A stretch of 11,800 nt of DNA from an uncultured Eubacteriaceae bacterium (lineage in GTDB: Bacteria > Bacillota > Clostridia > Eubacteriales > UBA1433), in the NCBI GenBank assembly GCA_937914785.1, contig CALGIV010000173.1, forward strand, positions 1-11,800, given 5' to 3'. The notes under the pieces are model-generated. The model was not told the origin of the DNA, searched no databases, and saw only the letters and a program-made list of their open reading frames with translations. The position numbers and the translations under genes are program-made. Below are positions 5,443 to 11,800 of the stretch, piece after piece (the first letter of the stretch is position 1; each line of letters begins with the position of its first letter).

Positions 5443-7269
5443 ATGTGTGGTATTGTAGGATATATTGGAGAAAAACAATGTACGGATGTAATCTTATCCG
5501 GGCTGACTAAACTGGAATACCGGGGTTATGACTCCGCGGGACTTGCGGCATTTAAAGACAAGGCCATTGAGACGCGCAAATTTAAAGGCCGGCTGCAGAT
5601 TCTGGATGAAAACATCAAACACCACCCGATCGAAAGTACAATGGGCATCGGCCATACACGCTGGGCAACCCACGGCGCGCCGTCCGATGTAAATTCACAC
5701 CCCCATACAAACGAAGATCATTCCATCGTCGTCGTGCATAACGGCATTATCGAAAACTATCTGGAATTGCGTGAACGCCTGTCAAAGAACGGCTATAAGT
5801 TTACATCACAGACCGATACCGAGGTGGTCGCACATTTGCTCGACGAGCTTTACCGCGGCGACATTATCGACGCCGTACGCCAAATGCTGTCGATCGTCAA
5901 GGGCTCTTATGCTTTTGCCGTCGTCTGTAAAAACGAGCCCGATAAAATCATCGGCGTCAGAAAAGACAGTCCGCTCATCGTCGGCTTAGGCAAAGGTGAA
6001 AATTTTCTGGCCAGCGATATTCCCGCCATCCTGCCCTATACGCGCGAAGTGTATTTAATGCAGGATGACGAAATCGTCGTCTGTACACGTGACGGCGTCA
6101 CCGTTTACGACAAAGACGGCAGCGAAAAGCCCATTGAAATATTCCACGTCACATGGAACGCCATCGATGCGGAAAAGGGCGGATATGAACATTTTATGTT
6201 AAAAGAAATTCACGAACAGCCTGAAGGCATTCGCAAAACACTGCATTATATGCCCGAAGACAAGGATGAGGTCATCCTCGGCGATGTAAAAATCACCAAA
6301 GAAGACTTACAACGATACAACAAAGTGTATATCGTCGCCTGTGGAACAGCTTACCACGCCGGGCTCATCGGTAAATACCTTATCGAGAAATACGCGCGTA
6401 TGTCTGTTGAAGTCGACATCGCTTCCGAATTCCGCTACCGTAATCCGATCGTCGATGAACAGACGTTGTTGATTGCCATCAGCCAATCCGGTGAGACGGC
6501 AGACACGCTGGCTGCAATGCGGCTGGCCAAAAATAACGGTGCGCGCGTGATGGCCATTACGAACGTCATCGGCAGTTCCGTCGACCGCGAAGCACAGGAC
6601 GTGTTGTACACATTGGCCGGACCGGAAATTGCAGTAGCCTCGACAAAAGCTTACGTCACACAACTGGTCAGCCTGTATGCAGTCAGCCTGCATTTTGGCC
6701 TTTTAAAGGGCACCTTAACGAAGGACGAATACATCGCGCTCCGCAGGGAACTCTATCATTTGCCCGGCTACGTGCAGCGCATCATCGACTTGGATAAAAA
6801 AATCCAGAATATTGCAAAAGAGCATAAAGATAAAGAAGATATGTACTTTATCGGCCGCGGCCTCGATTCTTACGTCTGTATGGAAGGCTCTCTGAAATTA
6901 AAGGAGATCTCCTATATCCATTCGGAAGCCGCAGCAGCAGGGGAATTAAAACACGGACCGATCGCGCTTATCGAAGAAGGAACACTGGTCATCGCCCTGT
7001 GCACACAGGACTTCCTGTTTGAAAAGATGCTCAGCAATATTCAGGAAGTGCGCGCCCGTGGTGCTTATGTCGTCGCCTTTTCAAAACGCAGCAATGAAGC
7101 GATTACAAAAGAGGCTGATGAGACTTTCTTTATCGACGATATGCCTGACGACATCACACCGATTCCAACAGTCGTATATTTACAATTGCTCGCGTATCAT
7201 TTTGCAACCGAACGCGGCTGTGACGTCGACAAACCGCGCAACCTGGCCAAGAGTGTTACCGTGGAGTAA
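5443..7269 (+). CDS. glmS: Glutamine--fructose-6-phosphate aminotransferase (isomerizing)
   Basis: A full-length 608-residue GlmS. MCGIVGYIG at the N-terminus gives the nucleophilic Cys after Met removal (Ntn-type glutaminase domain, about 1-230, with GHTRWATHG and HNGIIENY). The isomerase half has two SIS domains: IVACGTAYHAG (Cys300) with ISQSGETADT, and FIGRGLDSYVCMEGSLKLKE with GELKHGPIALIE; the C-terminus PRNLAKSVTVE carries the catalytic Lys603. It makes glucosamine-6-phosphate from fructose-6-phosphate and glutamine, the entry into UDP-GlcNAc and peptidoglycan, in the cytoplasm. AGGAGG at 5427-5432 precedes the ATG by ten bases. The ribozyme in its leader senses the product, and a strong terminator follows at 7293-7330, so it is transcribed alone. 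Confidence 0.99.
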   Translation: MCGIVGYIGEKQCTDVILSGLTKLEYRGYDSAGLAAFKDKAIETRKFKGRLQILDENIKHHPIESTMGIGHTRWATHGAPSDVNSHPHTNEDHSIVVVHNGIIENYLELRERLSKNGYKFTSQTDTEVVAHLLDELYRGDIIDAVRQMLSIVKGSYAFAVVCKNEPDKIIGVRKDSPLIVGLGKGENFLASDIPAILPYTREVYLMQDDEIVVCTRDGVTVYDKDGSEKPIEIFHVTWNAIDAEKGGYEHFMLKEIHEQPEGIRKTLHYMPEDKDEVILGDVKITKEDLQRYNKVYIVACGTAYHAGLIGKYLIEKYARMSVEVDIASEFRYRNPIVDEQTLLIAISQSGETADTLAAMRLAKNNGARVMAITNVIGSSVDREAQDVLYTLAGPEIAVASTKAYVTQLVSLYAVSLHFGLLKGTLTKDEYIALRRELYHLPGYVQRIIDLDKKIQNIAKEHKDKEDMYFIGRGLDSYVCMEGSLKLKEISYIHSEAAAAGELKHGPIALIEEGTLVIALCTQDFLFEKMLSNIQEVRARGAYVVAFSKRSNEAITKEADETFFIDDMPDDITPIPTVVYLQLLAYHFATERGCDVDKPRNLAKSVTVE

Positions 7270-7292
7270 ACCCTTGATTGAATAGAGAATAT

Positions 7293-7330
7293 AAAGGGCT
7301 GAACGCAATACGTTTAGCCCTTTACTTTTC
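7293..7330 (+). terminator. glmS intrinsic terminator
   Basis: A 13-bp stem (7293-7305 with 7311-7323, one G-U pair) encloses the loop CAATA and leads into a T-rich tail (TTTACTTTTC, 7321-7330). Confidence 0.85.
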
Positions 7331-7349
7331 CGAGATTCTCTTTTATAAT
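7321..7349 (+). promoter_or_regulatory. Candidate promoter of the C_GCAxxG_C_C protein gene
   Basis: TTTACT (7321-7326) and a perfect TATAAT (7344-7349) are separated by 17 bp. The -35 lies in the tail of the glmS terminator. The start near 7356 gives a leader of about 37 nt. Confidence 0.5.
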
Positions 7350-7392
7350 TTTATTAATTATCATTAATATAACCAAGGAGACAGACTATACG

Positions 7393-7839
7393 ATGAAAAA
7401 CACCATTTTAAAATACTTCGATCTACCACAAGGCATCACAGAAGAAGAAAAGCCACTTTACCATTACAATTGTGCCGAAGCAATACTGCATGCGGCGCGC
7501 GACAAATACGGGCTGAACTTGTCAGAGGAGACGTTAAATGCCATTATTCCTTTCGGCGGCGGTATGAGCAGCCGGCGCACCTGCGGCATTATCTCGGGTG
7601 CCGTGGCCACCATCGGCATTATGTTCGGCAATCAAAAACCGTGCGATCAGCAGTGTGTGCGCAGCGTTGCCAACGAGTTTGTCGAGCGTTTTATCAAAGA
7701 ATTTGGCAGCGATCAATGTACCTACTTGCTGATTATGAAGGCTCCGACGGAAGAAAAATGCCGTCCGGTCATCCTGCGTGGATGTGAAATTCTGGACGAA
7801 GTTATCGAAAACAACAAAGATAAAATTATTAAAAAATAA
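7393..7839 (+). CDS. C_GCAxxG_C_C family putative redox-active protein
   Basis: The 148-residue product matches the C_GCAxxG_C_C family: YNCAEAIL with Cys27, the glycine-rich FGGGMSSRRTCGIISGAVATIG with Cys64, then Cys84, Cys88, Cys109 (SDQCTYLL, where the family has a CxxLL motif), Cys123 and Cys131 near the C-terminus. The canonical GCA is here TCG, a usual variant. No signal peptide or membrane helix is seen. Family members are thought to be redox or metal-cluster proteins of anaerobes, but no reaction is established. AGGAG at 7376-7380 lies 12 bases from the ATG, longer than usual, and there is no alternative start. The lysine-rich tail ends next to a strong hairpin that separates it from the reductase gene. 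The family call is firm; function is unknown. Confidence 0.88.
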   Translation: MKNTILKYFDLPQGITEEEKPLYHYNCAEAILHAARDKYGLNLSEETLNAIIPFGGGMSSRRTCGIISGAVATIGIMFGNQKPCDQQCVRSVANEFVERFIKEFGSDQCTYLLIMKAPTEEKCRPVILRGCEILDEVIENNKDKIIKK

Positions 7840-7843
7840 ATAT

Positions 7844-7877
7844 GCTGCGGCTTTGCTTTTAAAGCCGCGGCTTTTTT
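7844..7877 (+). terminator. Strong intrinsic terminator or leader hairpin before the reductase gene
   Basis: GCTGCGGCTTT (7844-7854) pairs with AAAGCCGCGGC (7861-7871) over 11 bp with one G-U pair and a GCTTTT loop, followed by six T (7872-7877). The reductase ribosome site starts only ten bases later. Confidence 0.85.
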
Positions 7878-7899
7878 ATTCAATAAAGGAGGACAAGAG

Positions 7900-8814
7900 A
7901 TGAAGTTTGTAATTTTTGGCATTGGCGGCATCGGCGGCACGTTGGGCAGTTTTCTCACATTAAACGGAGAAGACGTTACGCTGATTGCGCGCGGTGCACA
8001 CCTCGAAAAGATCAGGTGCGACGGCCTGAAAGTAACTTCCGACTTAAAAGGCGAACTCCGCGTCCCGGTAAAGGCCTGTACGGCAGAAGAATACGACGAC
8101 AAAGCGGACGTCGTTATTCTTTGCATCAAAAGTTATGCGCTCGACGGCGCGATTGCTTTTTTGAAAAAGGCCTGTACACCGGATACCATCGTTTTGCACG
8201 TATTAAACGGCATCGGCATCGGCGATTTGATCGCGTCCAAATTTGACGATGCGCACATCCTGGACGGCGCAATTTTTATGACGGGATTTATTAAAGAGCC
8301 CGGCCATACCGTACAGCTCGGCCAGATGAACCGCTTAGTGTTCGGGCCGCGCCCAAATGATGACGTCGATATGAAAAAGTTGAAACAGATCGAAGAAAAG
8401 CTGATTTCATCCGGCATCAATGCAGAGCTTAAGGAAGACCCGCGGTTCGAAACCTTCAACAAGTTCCGCGGCTTTGGCACCTTTGCTTCCGTCGGCACTT
8501 TCTACGACGTCAATGCCGAACAGCTGCGCAACGACGAACAGAAGATGGCCACATACCGCAAAGTTGCCCGGGAAATACATACACTGGCCGAAGCAAACGG
8601 CGTCGGGGTAGCGAATTACGACGTTGAAAACGATGTAAAAGGCGTGTTCAATATGCCGGCCGAGATGACCTCGTCTTTCTACAAAGATATGAAAGCCGGC
8701 AAAATCTCTGAAATTGAGACCGTGTTGTATGAACCGATGCGTATGGCGAAACAGCTCGGCGTCGAGATGCCGGAATTCGAAAAAATTGCCCGTCACTTCG
8801 GATTTGAAGAATAA
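7900..8814 (+). CDS. Ketopantoate reductase (PanE/ApbA) family oxidoreductase
   Basis: A 304-residue protein, the usual length for the family. The N-terminal Rossmann fold shows FGIGGIGG at 6-13 and ARG at 30-32, where Arg31 matches the residue that selects NADPH in E. coli PanE. CIKSYAL (Lys77) and LNGIG (Asn103) follow, then the helical C-terminal domain with Lys188 in FNKFRGFG and MPAEMTSSFYKDMKAGKISEIE as the substrate-binding helix region. PanE reduces 2-dehydropantoate to pantoate for coenzyme A. Recalled alignment with E. coli suggests Lys176 is kept but the following asparagines (N180, N184) are replaced, so another 2-oxo acid substrate is possible and I give no symbol. AGGAGG at 7887-7892 is seven bases from the ATG. 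No pantothenate genes are nearby. It lies behind a strong hairpin with no room for its own promoter and ends at a bidirectional terminator. Confidence 0.88.
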   Translation: MKFVIFGIGGIGGTLGSFLTLNGEDVTLIARGAHLEKIRCDGLKVTSDLKGELRVPVKACTAEEYDDKADVVILCIKSYALDGAIAFLKKACTPDTIVLHVLNGIGIGDLIASKFDDAHILDGAIFMTGFIKEPGHTVQLGQMNRLVFGPRPNDDVDMKKLKQIEEKLISSGINAELKEDPRFETFNKFRGFGTFASVGTFYDVNAEQLRNDEQKMATYRKVAREIHTLAEANGVGVANYDVENDVKGVFNMPAEMTSSFYKDMKAGKISEIETVLYEPMRMAKQLGVEMPEFEKIARHFGFEE

Positions 8815-8829
8815 TGGCGCTGTGTTATC

Positions 8830-8876
8830 ACAATACAAAAGCGGCGAGGCTTTCAGCCTCGCCGCTTTTGTATTGT
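8830..8876. terminator. Bidirectional terminator, perfect 22-bp hairpin
   Basis: Positions 8830-8851 and 8855-8876 are perfect reverse complements around a TTC loop. Outer A/T stretches flank a GCGGCGAGGCT core, giving a U-rich tail on either strand. It ends the reductase on the plus strand and the cooS-cooF-oxidoreductase operon on the minus strand. Confidence 0.9.
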
Positions 8877-8889
8877 TCGTCAGTCTTTC

Positions 8890-10122
8890 CTATCCCTCGT
8901 TTGCCATAGCCGTCCAATAAAACTCTCCCTTGTCGTCTATGGCAAAGAAATCCGCAAATGAAAGTTTAAAAACAGGTTTGTCGATATTGTCGACAGCAAT
9001 TTTATTTTTGATCAGATATTGCCAAAAACCACTGTTCGAAATATCACCCTGCAAAATCACACCAACGACTTTCCCATCGCGCAGGATGGCCTTGTTATAA
9101 CAGGTTCTGTCTTCAAGGATGTAGACTACATCCCCTTCCTGCGCCTCACGCTCGCCGACCGACAACGTGACGAGCCCAAAGAAGTTGACCGTATTCTTTA
9201 CTGCAAACGTGTCGGTATACGCTTCCTGTTGACCGCACATATTTTTCGCTGCGATCTCTCCCTGCTTCATTGCATTTGGCCAGATGCCCGACAACCCCGC
9301 CACATCTCCGGCCGCGTAGATGCCGTCGATGTTTGTCTTCAAATACTCATCAACGTTTATCGCACGTTCGTATGCAATACCGCTTTCCTGAAGGAATTCC
9401 ACAGCAGGACGTACTCCTGCCGCCACGATGAGCATATCACAGGGCAGACTCTCGCCATTGTCCAGTTCGACATGCGTAATCTTACCATCTTTTTCACGCG
9501 TACCGGTCACTTTAAACCCTAAGTAGAATTCGCATCCTGCCTGTTCAAACAACGCCTGATACGCGCCTGCGGCATGAGCGTCAAGATTTAATGCCAGCAC
9601 GCTATCCGCCATTTCCACAACAACCGGCTTCTTGCCCAGCTCCACCAACGCGTACACCGCGTCCAGTCCGACAAGCCCCGCACCGATGACGACAATGTCC
9701 TGCGCATCGGCAGCTGCCGTTTTGATTGCCTGCGCATCTGTTAAATGCCGCAGTCCAAACACGTTTTCGGATTCCCGCAGGCTGCCGATTGGCGGAGTGA
9801 CGCTGTTCGATCCCGTCGCTATCAGCAAGGTATCAAAATCGAGTTGACCGCCGTCGTAGGAAACACGCCTGGCACTGCTGTCAATGTGCGTTACCCGCTT
9901 TCCTTTCAGCCACTGAATATCATACTTTGTAAAAAAATCTTCGTCGACAAAGCTGACAGTTTGTTCATCGCGCTCATCGCTGATATACTTGTGCAGCATA
10001 CACCGCGAGTTCACATATTCATCCGCCGAAATTACCGTGACCGCATCTTCCGGCCGCAATATGCGAATCGTCTTTGCCGCCGTCAGTCCGGCCGCGCCGG
10101 CGCCAATAATCACATGCCTCAC
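8890..10122 (-). CDS. FAD-dependent NAD(P) oxidoreductase of the CODH cluster (FNOR-type)
   Basis: From the GTG at 10122 this is a 410-residue two-dinucleotide-fold flavoprotein. IIGAGAAG at 5-12 binds FAD, LLIATGS at 99-105 is the typical middle motif, VVIGAGLVG at 144-152 binds NAD(P)H, and IYAAGDVAG is the second FAD site. Cys41 in VNSRCMLH lies near the redox cysteine of CoA-disulfide reductase/NADH oxidase relatives. In CODH operons such flavoproteins are proposed to take electrons from CooF and reduce NAD(P). The start is chosen because GAGGAGG sits seven bases upstream and the GTG overlaps the ferredoxin stop as GTGA, a sign of translational coupling; a longer frame would extend into the ferredoxin gene. 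The C-terminal region ends with no extra domain. Other roles, such as NADH oxidase or rubredoxin reductase, cannot be excluded from sequence alone. Confidence 0.88.
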   Translation of the reverse strand: MRHVIIGAGAAGLTAAKTIRILRPEDAVTVISADEYVNSRCMLHKYISDERDEQTVSFVDEDFFTKYDIQWLKGKRVTHIDSSARRVSYDGGQLDFDTLLIATGSNSVTPPIGSLRESENVFGLRHLTDAQAIKTAAADAQDIVVIGAGLVGLDAVYALVELGKKPVVVEMADSVLALNLDAHAAGAYQALFEQAGCEFYLGFKVTGTREKDGKITHVELDNGESLPCDMLIVAAGVRPAVEFLQESGIAYERAINVDEYLKTNIDGIYAAGDVAGLSGIWPNAMKQGEIAAKNMCGQQEAYTDTFAVKNTVNFFGLVTLSVGEREAQEGDVVYILEDRTCYNKAILRDGKVVGVILQGDISNSGFWQYLIKNKIAVDNIDKPVFKLSFADFFAIDDKGEFYWTAMANEG

Positions 10123-10577
10123 TTTGCCACCTCCTCTATGTAAATCGCACCGGTCGGACAAGCGCGTACACAATTGGGGCCTTCTTCATCATCTTCACAG
10201 AAATCACACTTGATGACCCGCTTACGCTCATTGTCGTCCGGCTTTAATACACCGTAAGGACAGTTCATCACGCACATAAAACACGCGCCGCATTTGTCCT
10301 CGTCATAACACACCTGCCCGCTGTTTTCATCCTTCGTCATCGCTCCACTCATACAGGCTTTCACACATTCCGGCTCATCGCAATGGCGGCAAAACAACGG
10401 AATATAATGCTCCTGACTATCGAGCAAAATCGTATTTCTGGACTCGTTTGCCGTATCCGTCAGATCCAGATCGTACACGCTGGAAGTTTTATGATCGGCG
10501 CGGTGTGCCTGCATACATGCAATGCTGCAGTTCAAACAGCCATCGCATTTATCCATATCGATCAGGATTCTTTTCAT
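10119..10577 (-). CDS. cooF: CooF-type ferredoxin with four [4Fe-4S] cluster motifs
   Basis: A 152-residue iron-sulfur protein with sixteen motif cysteines in four sets: Cys11, 14, 17, 21 (CDGCLNCSIAC); Cys63, 66, 71, 75 (CRHCDEPECVKAC); Cys96, 99, 102, 106 (CGACFMCVMNCP); and Cys124, 127, 136, 140 (CDFCEDDEEGPNCVRACP). This is the pattern of CooF/HycB/DmsB-type electron carriers, expected to hold four [4Fe-4S] clusters in the cytoplasm. In CODH clusters CooF carries electrons from CooS. The ATG at 10577 is taken rather than the TTG two codons earlier because AAGGGGG is about eight bases from the ATG. It starts 17 bp after the cooS stop and its TGA overlaps the oxidoreductase GTG, so all three genes form one transcript. 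The symbol rests on the context as well as the fold. Confidence 0.9.
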   Translation of the reverse strand: MKRILIDMDKCDGCLNCSIACMQAHRADHKTSSVYDLDLTDTANESRNTILLDSQEHYIPLFCRHCDEPECVKACMSGAMTKDENSGQVCYDEDKCGACFMCVMNCPYGVLKPDDNERKRVIKCDFCEDDEEGPNCVRACPTGAIYIEEVAK

Positions 10578-10594
10578 TTTCAACGCCCCCTTCT

Positions 10595-11800
10595 TTAAGC
10601 GTGAGACGCTACTAAATTCAACCCAACGCGCTTTTCCTCTATAATGCTCTCCAGGATATCGGCTGTCGCCACCGCGTCATCGTTGATAATGACCTGGCCG
10701 CCTGTCAGCTCCTTCATATCTTCCGTCAAAATCTGCACTGCTGTTTTGCTGCCCGTTATAAACGGCGGCAAACCGAGATGCAGCGGCAGGCCGAGCGCCA
10801 GACCAAACGCGCCGTCAGCCAATGCCTGCTCTTCCAGCCACTGTGCAGCCGATAAAACGAGCGGCAGCTGCGGCAGGTCAATCCCGAGCGCTTCCGCAAG
10901 TTCCGTAGCAACGATTTCAAGACGTCCGATAGCCAGACACGGCCCGAAGTTCAACACGGGCGGAATGCCCAACTGTTCACATACTTCTCTTAAGTTTGGT
11001 CCTGCTTTTTCAGCAGCCTCCGGCGTCATCAGCCCACAGTTCTCAAGGCCGCCGGAAGAACATCCGGCTGTCAGCACGAGAATATCACGCTTGATCAATT
11101 CTTCCGTCAAGGCAACCGTCAGCACATCGTGGCCGCCGGCTGTCAGGCTGGAACATCCTACAACGCCGGCAATCCCCTTGATCTTGCCGGATGCAATCAG
11201 CTCAATGAGCCCATCCCACTTACCGCCTAAAAACTCTTTTAACGATACTTCACTGATACCGGTCAGCGTGTGATCGTTGCCGTGGTCTTTAAGCAGATTC
11301 ATCGGCACCTTGCCTCTGCGCTGCTGGTAAGAAGCAACAACCTCATCGATGATTTCCTCACCGATGCGTTCCCGCTCTTCAAAAACAAACGGCTTTAATT
11401 CCGCATTGCGTTTCTTCGCCACATCATCGATACAAATCTGTTTGATCATCAAATCATCACAGATCGGTTCAATCCCCGGCAGCGTGCAGTTGAATTCCGA
11501 CAGTACCGCATCAATCGCGCCTGTCGCCAAAATCGCTTCACTCGTAAAGTTGTTGCCGGCATGTCCATCGAAGATATCCGTATAATGCGCGCCGCGCAGC
11601 TGTAAATCCTGCCCTACGCAAGTACAACCCACAATTTTAAAGCCTTTTGCGCCAACGCTCTGTGCCCTCTCTACAGCAGCCGGCGACATCAACCGTTCCT
11701 GAATATCGACAAAAAGCGAATGCTGATGCCCTGTGATCATAATATTGATATAGTCCGGATCGATCACGCGCAGGCCAACCGGCGCCAGGCGAATTTCAGG
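10595..11800 (-). CDS. cooS: Ni-containing carbon monoxide dehydrogenase catalytic subunit CooS, divergent, N-terminus outside window
   Basis: The frame is open to the right edge, showing the last 401 residues of a protein usually about 630-640 long. Numbering from the GTG at 11767, C-cluster ligands of anaerobic CODH can be recognised: His14 (ITGHQH), Cys48 or Cys50 (GCTCVGQD), Cys94 (FNCTLPG), Cys205 (GVVGCSS), Cys236 (TAGCSSGG) and Cys277 (NFGPCLAIGR). The end, LGLPLHLGLPPFITGS then LTGG and EEKRVGLNL, is typical. The active-site lysine of characterised CODHs (Lys563 in C. hydrogenoformans CODH-II, 37 residues after its last cysteine ligand) falls on Gln314, also 37 residues after Cys277. 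CODH oxidises CO to CO2 at a Ni-Fe-S cluster in the cytoplasm. The N-terminal part with B and D cluster cysteines is not visible. It heads the operon with cooF and the flavoprotein. Hybrid-cluster proteins are relatives but fit less well. Confidence 0.88.
   Translation of the reverse strand, partial: PEIRLAPVGLRVIDPDYINIMITGHQHSLFVDIQERLMSPAAVERAQSVGAKGFKIVGCTCVGQDLQLRGAHYTDIFDGHAGNNFTSEAILATGAIDAVLSEFNCTLPGIEPICDDLMIKQICIDDVAKKRNAELKPFVFEERERIGEEIIDEVVASYQQRRGKVPMNLLKDHGNDHTLTGISEVSLKEFLGGKWDGLIELIASGKIKGIAGVVGCSSLTAGGHDVLTVALTEELIKRDILVLTAGCSSGGLENCGLMTPEAAEKAGPNLREVCEQLGIPPVLNFGPCLAIGRLEIVATELAEALGIDLPQLPLVLSAAQWLEEQALADGAFGLALGLPLHLGLPPFITGSKTAVQILTEDMKELTGGQVIINDDAVATADILESIIEEKRVGLNLVASHA

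Noticed and set aside
8830..8876. Perfect inverted repeat as a possible mobile element end or protein-binding site
   Set aside because: Placement between two convergent genes, short loop, GC core and flanking A/T tracts are fully explained by a bidirectional terminator.
9019..10143. Plus-strand frames of 132-167 codons opposite the flavoprotein gene
   Set aside because: Antisense shadows of a gene with clear FAD and NAD binding motifs; no independent coding evidence.
10644..11273. 209-codon open frame on the plus strand opposite cooS
   Set aside because: It is fully antisense to a clearly conserved cooS, shows no domain pattern and has no ribosome binding site; it is a shadow of the codon bias of cooS.
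1..11800. Search for CRISPR arrays, tRNAs, insertion sequences, att sites or phage genes
   Set aside because: No regularly spaced repeats, tRNA-like cloverleafs, transposase motifs or flanking duplications were seen; the region reads as core chromosome.

Overview
The window looks like chromosomal DNA from an anaerobic Firmicute (Bacillota). Evidence: strong AGGAGG-type ribosome binding sites, TTGACA/TATAAT promoters, many intrinsic terminators, the rpmB / asp23-fakA divergent block found next to each other in Bacillota, a glmS ribozyme, and a Ni-carbon-monoxide-dehydrogenase cluster. The oxygen-sensitive CODH, the four-cluster ferredoxin and a C_GCAxxG_C_C redox protein point to a strict anaerobe. 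A Negativicutes or clostridial origin is plausible but cannot be fixed from this window.

Layout. 1-1467 (minus): fatty acid kinase subunit FakA (runs off the left edge at its C-terminus), preceded in the same operon by an Asp23/Gls24 protein. 1474-1657: compact divergent promoter region. 1658-1846 (plus): ribosomal protein L28 (rpmB), ending in a bidirectional terminator shared with a convergent 54-residue membrane protein (1903-2067, minus). 2145-2654 (minus): hypoxanthine-DNA glycosylase, a UDG-superfamily repair enzyme. 2849-4978 (plus): a monocistronic 709-residue membrane-anchored sulfatase/LTA-synthase-fold protein with two tandem C-terminal beta-sandwich-like modules. 5110-7269 (plus): glmS with its full regulatory leader: promoter, an orphan Shine-Dalgarno, the metabolite-activated glmS ribozyme (cleavage predicted at 5215/5216), and a terminator-like hairpin before the start codon. 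7393-8814 (plus): a C_GCAxxG_C_C redox protein and a ketopantoate-reductase-family enzyme, separated by a strong hairpin. 8890-11800 (minus): cooS (N-terminus off the right edge), a CooF-type ferredoxin and an FAD/NAD oxidoreductase, tightly coupled, converging on the upstream block at a perfect 22-bp bidirectional terminator.

How the genes work together. The right-hand operon has the known CODH / CooF / FNOR layout, in which electrons from CO oxidation pass through the iron-sulfur protein to a flavoprotein that reduces NAD(P). The visible CooS keeps the C-cluster cysteines, but the lysine normally in the active site appears to be glutamine, so a different or weakened activity is possible. 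The glmS leader feeds amino-sugar status back on cell wall precursor synthesis. FakA and Asp23 link to phospholipid and envelope physiology. The rest is housekeeping or uncharacterised. The points most worth following up are the divergent CooS, the extra hairpin in the glmS leader, the promoterless gap in front of the reductase, and the two-module extracytoplasmic enzyme. I found no mobile elements, CRISPR arrays, tRNAs or rRNAs.
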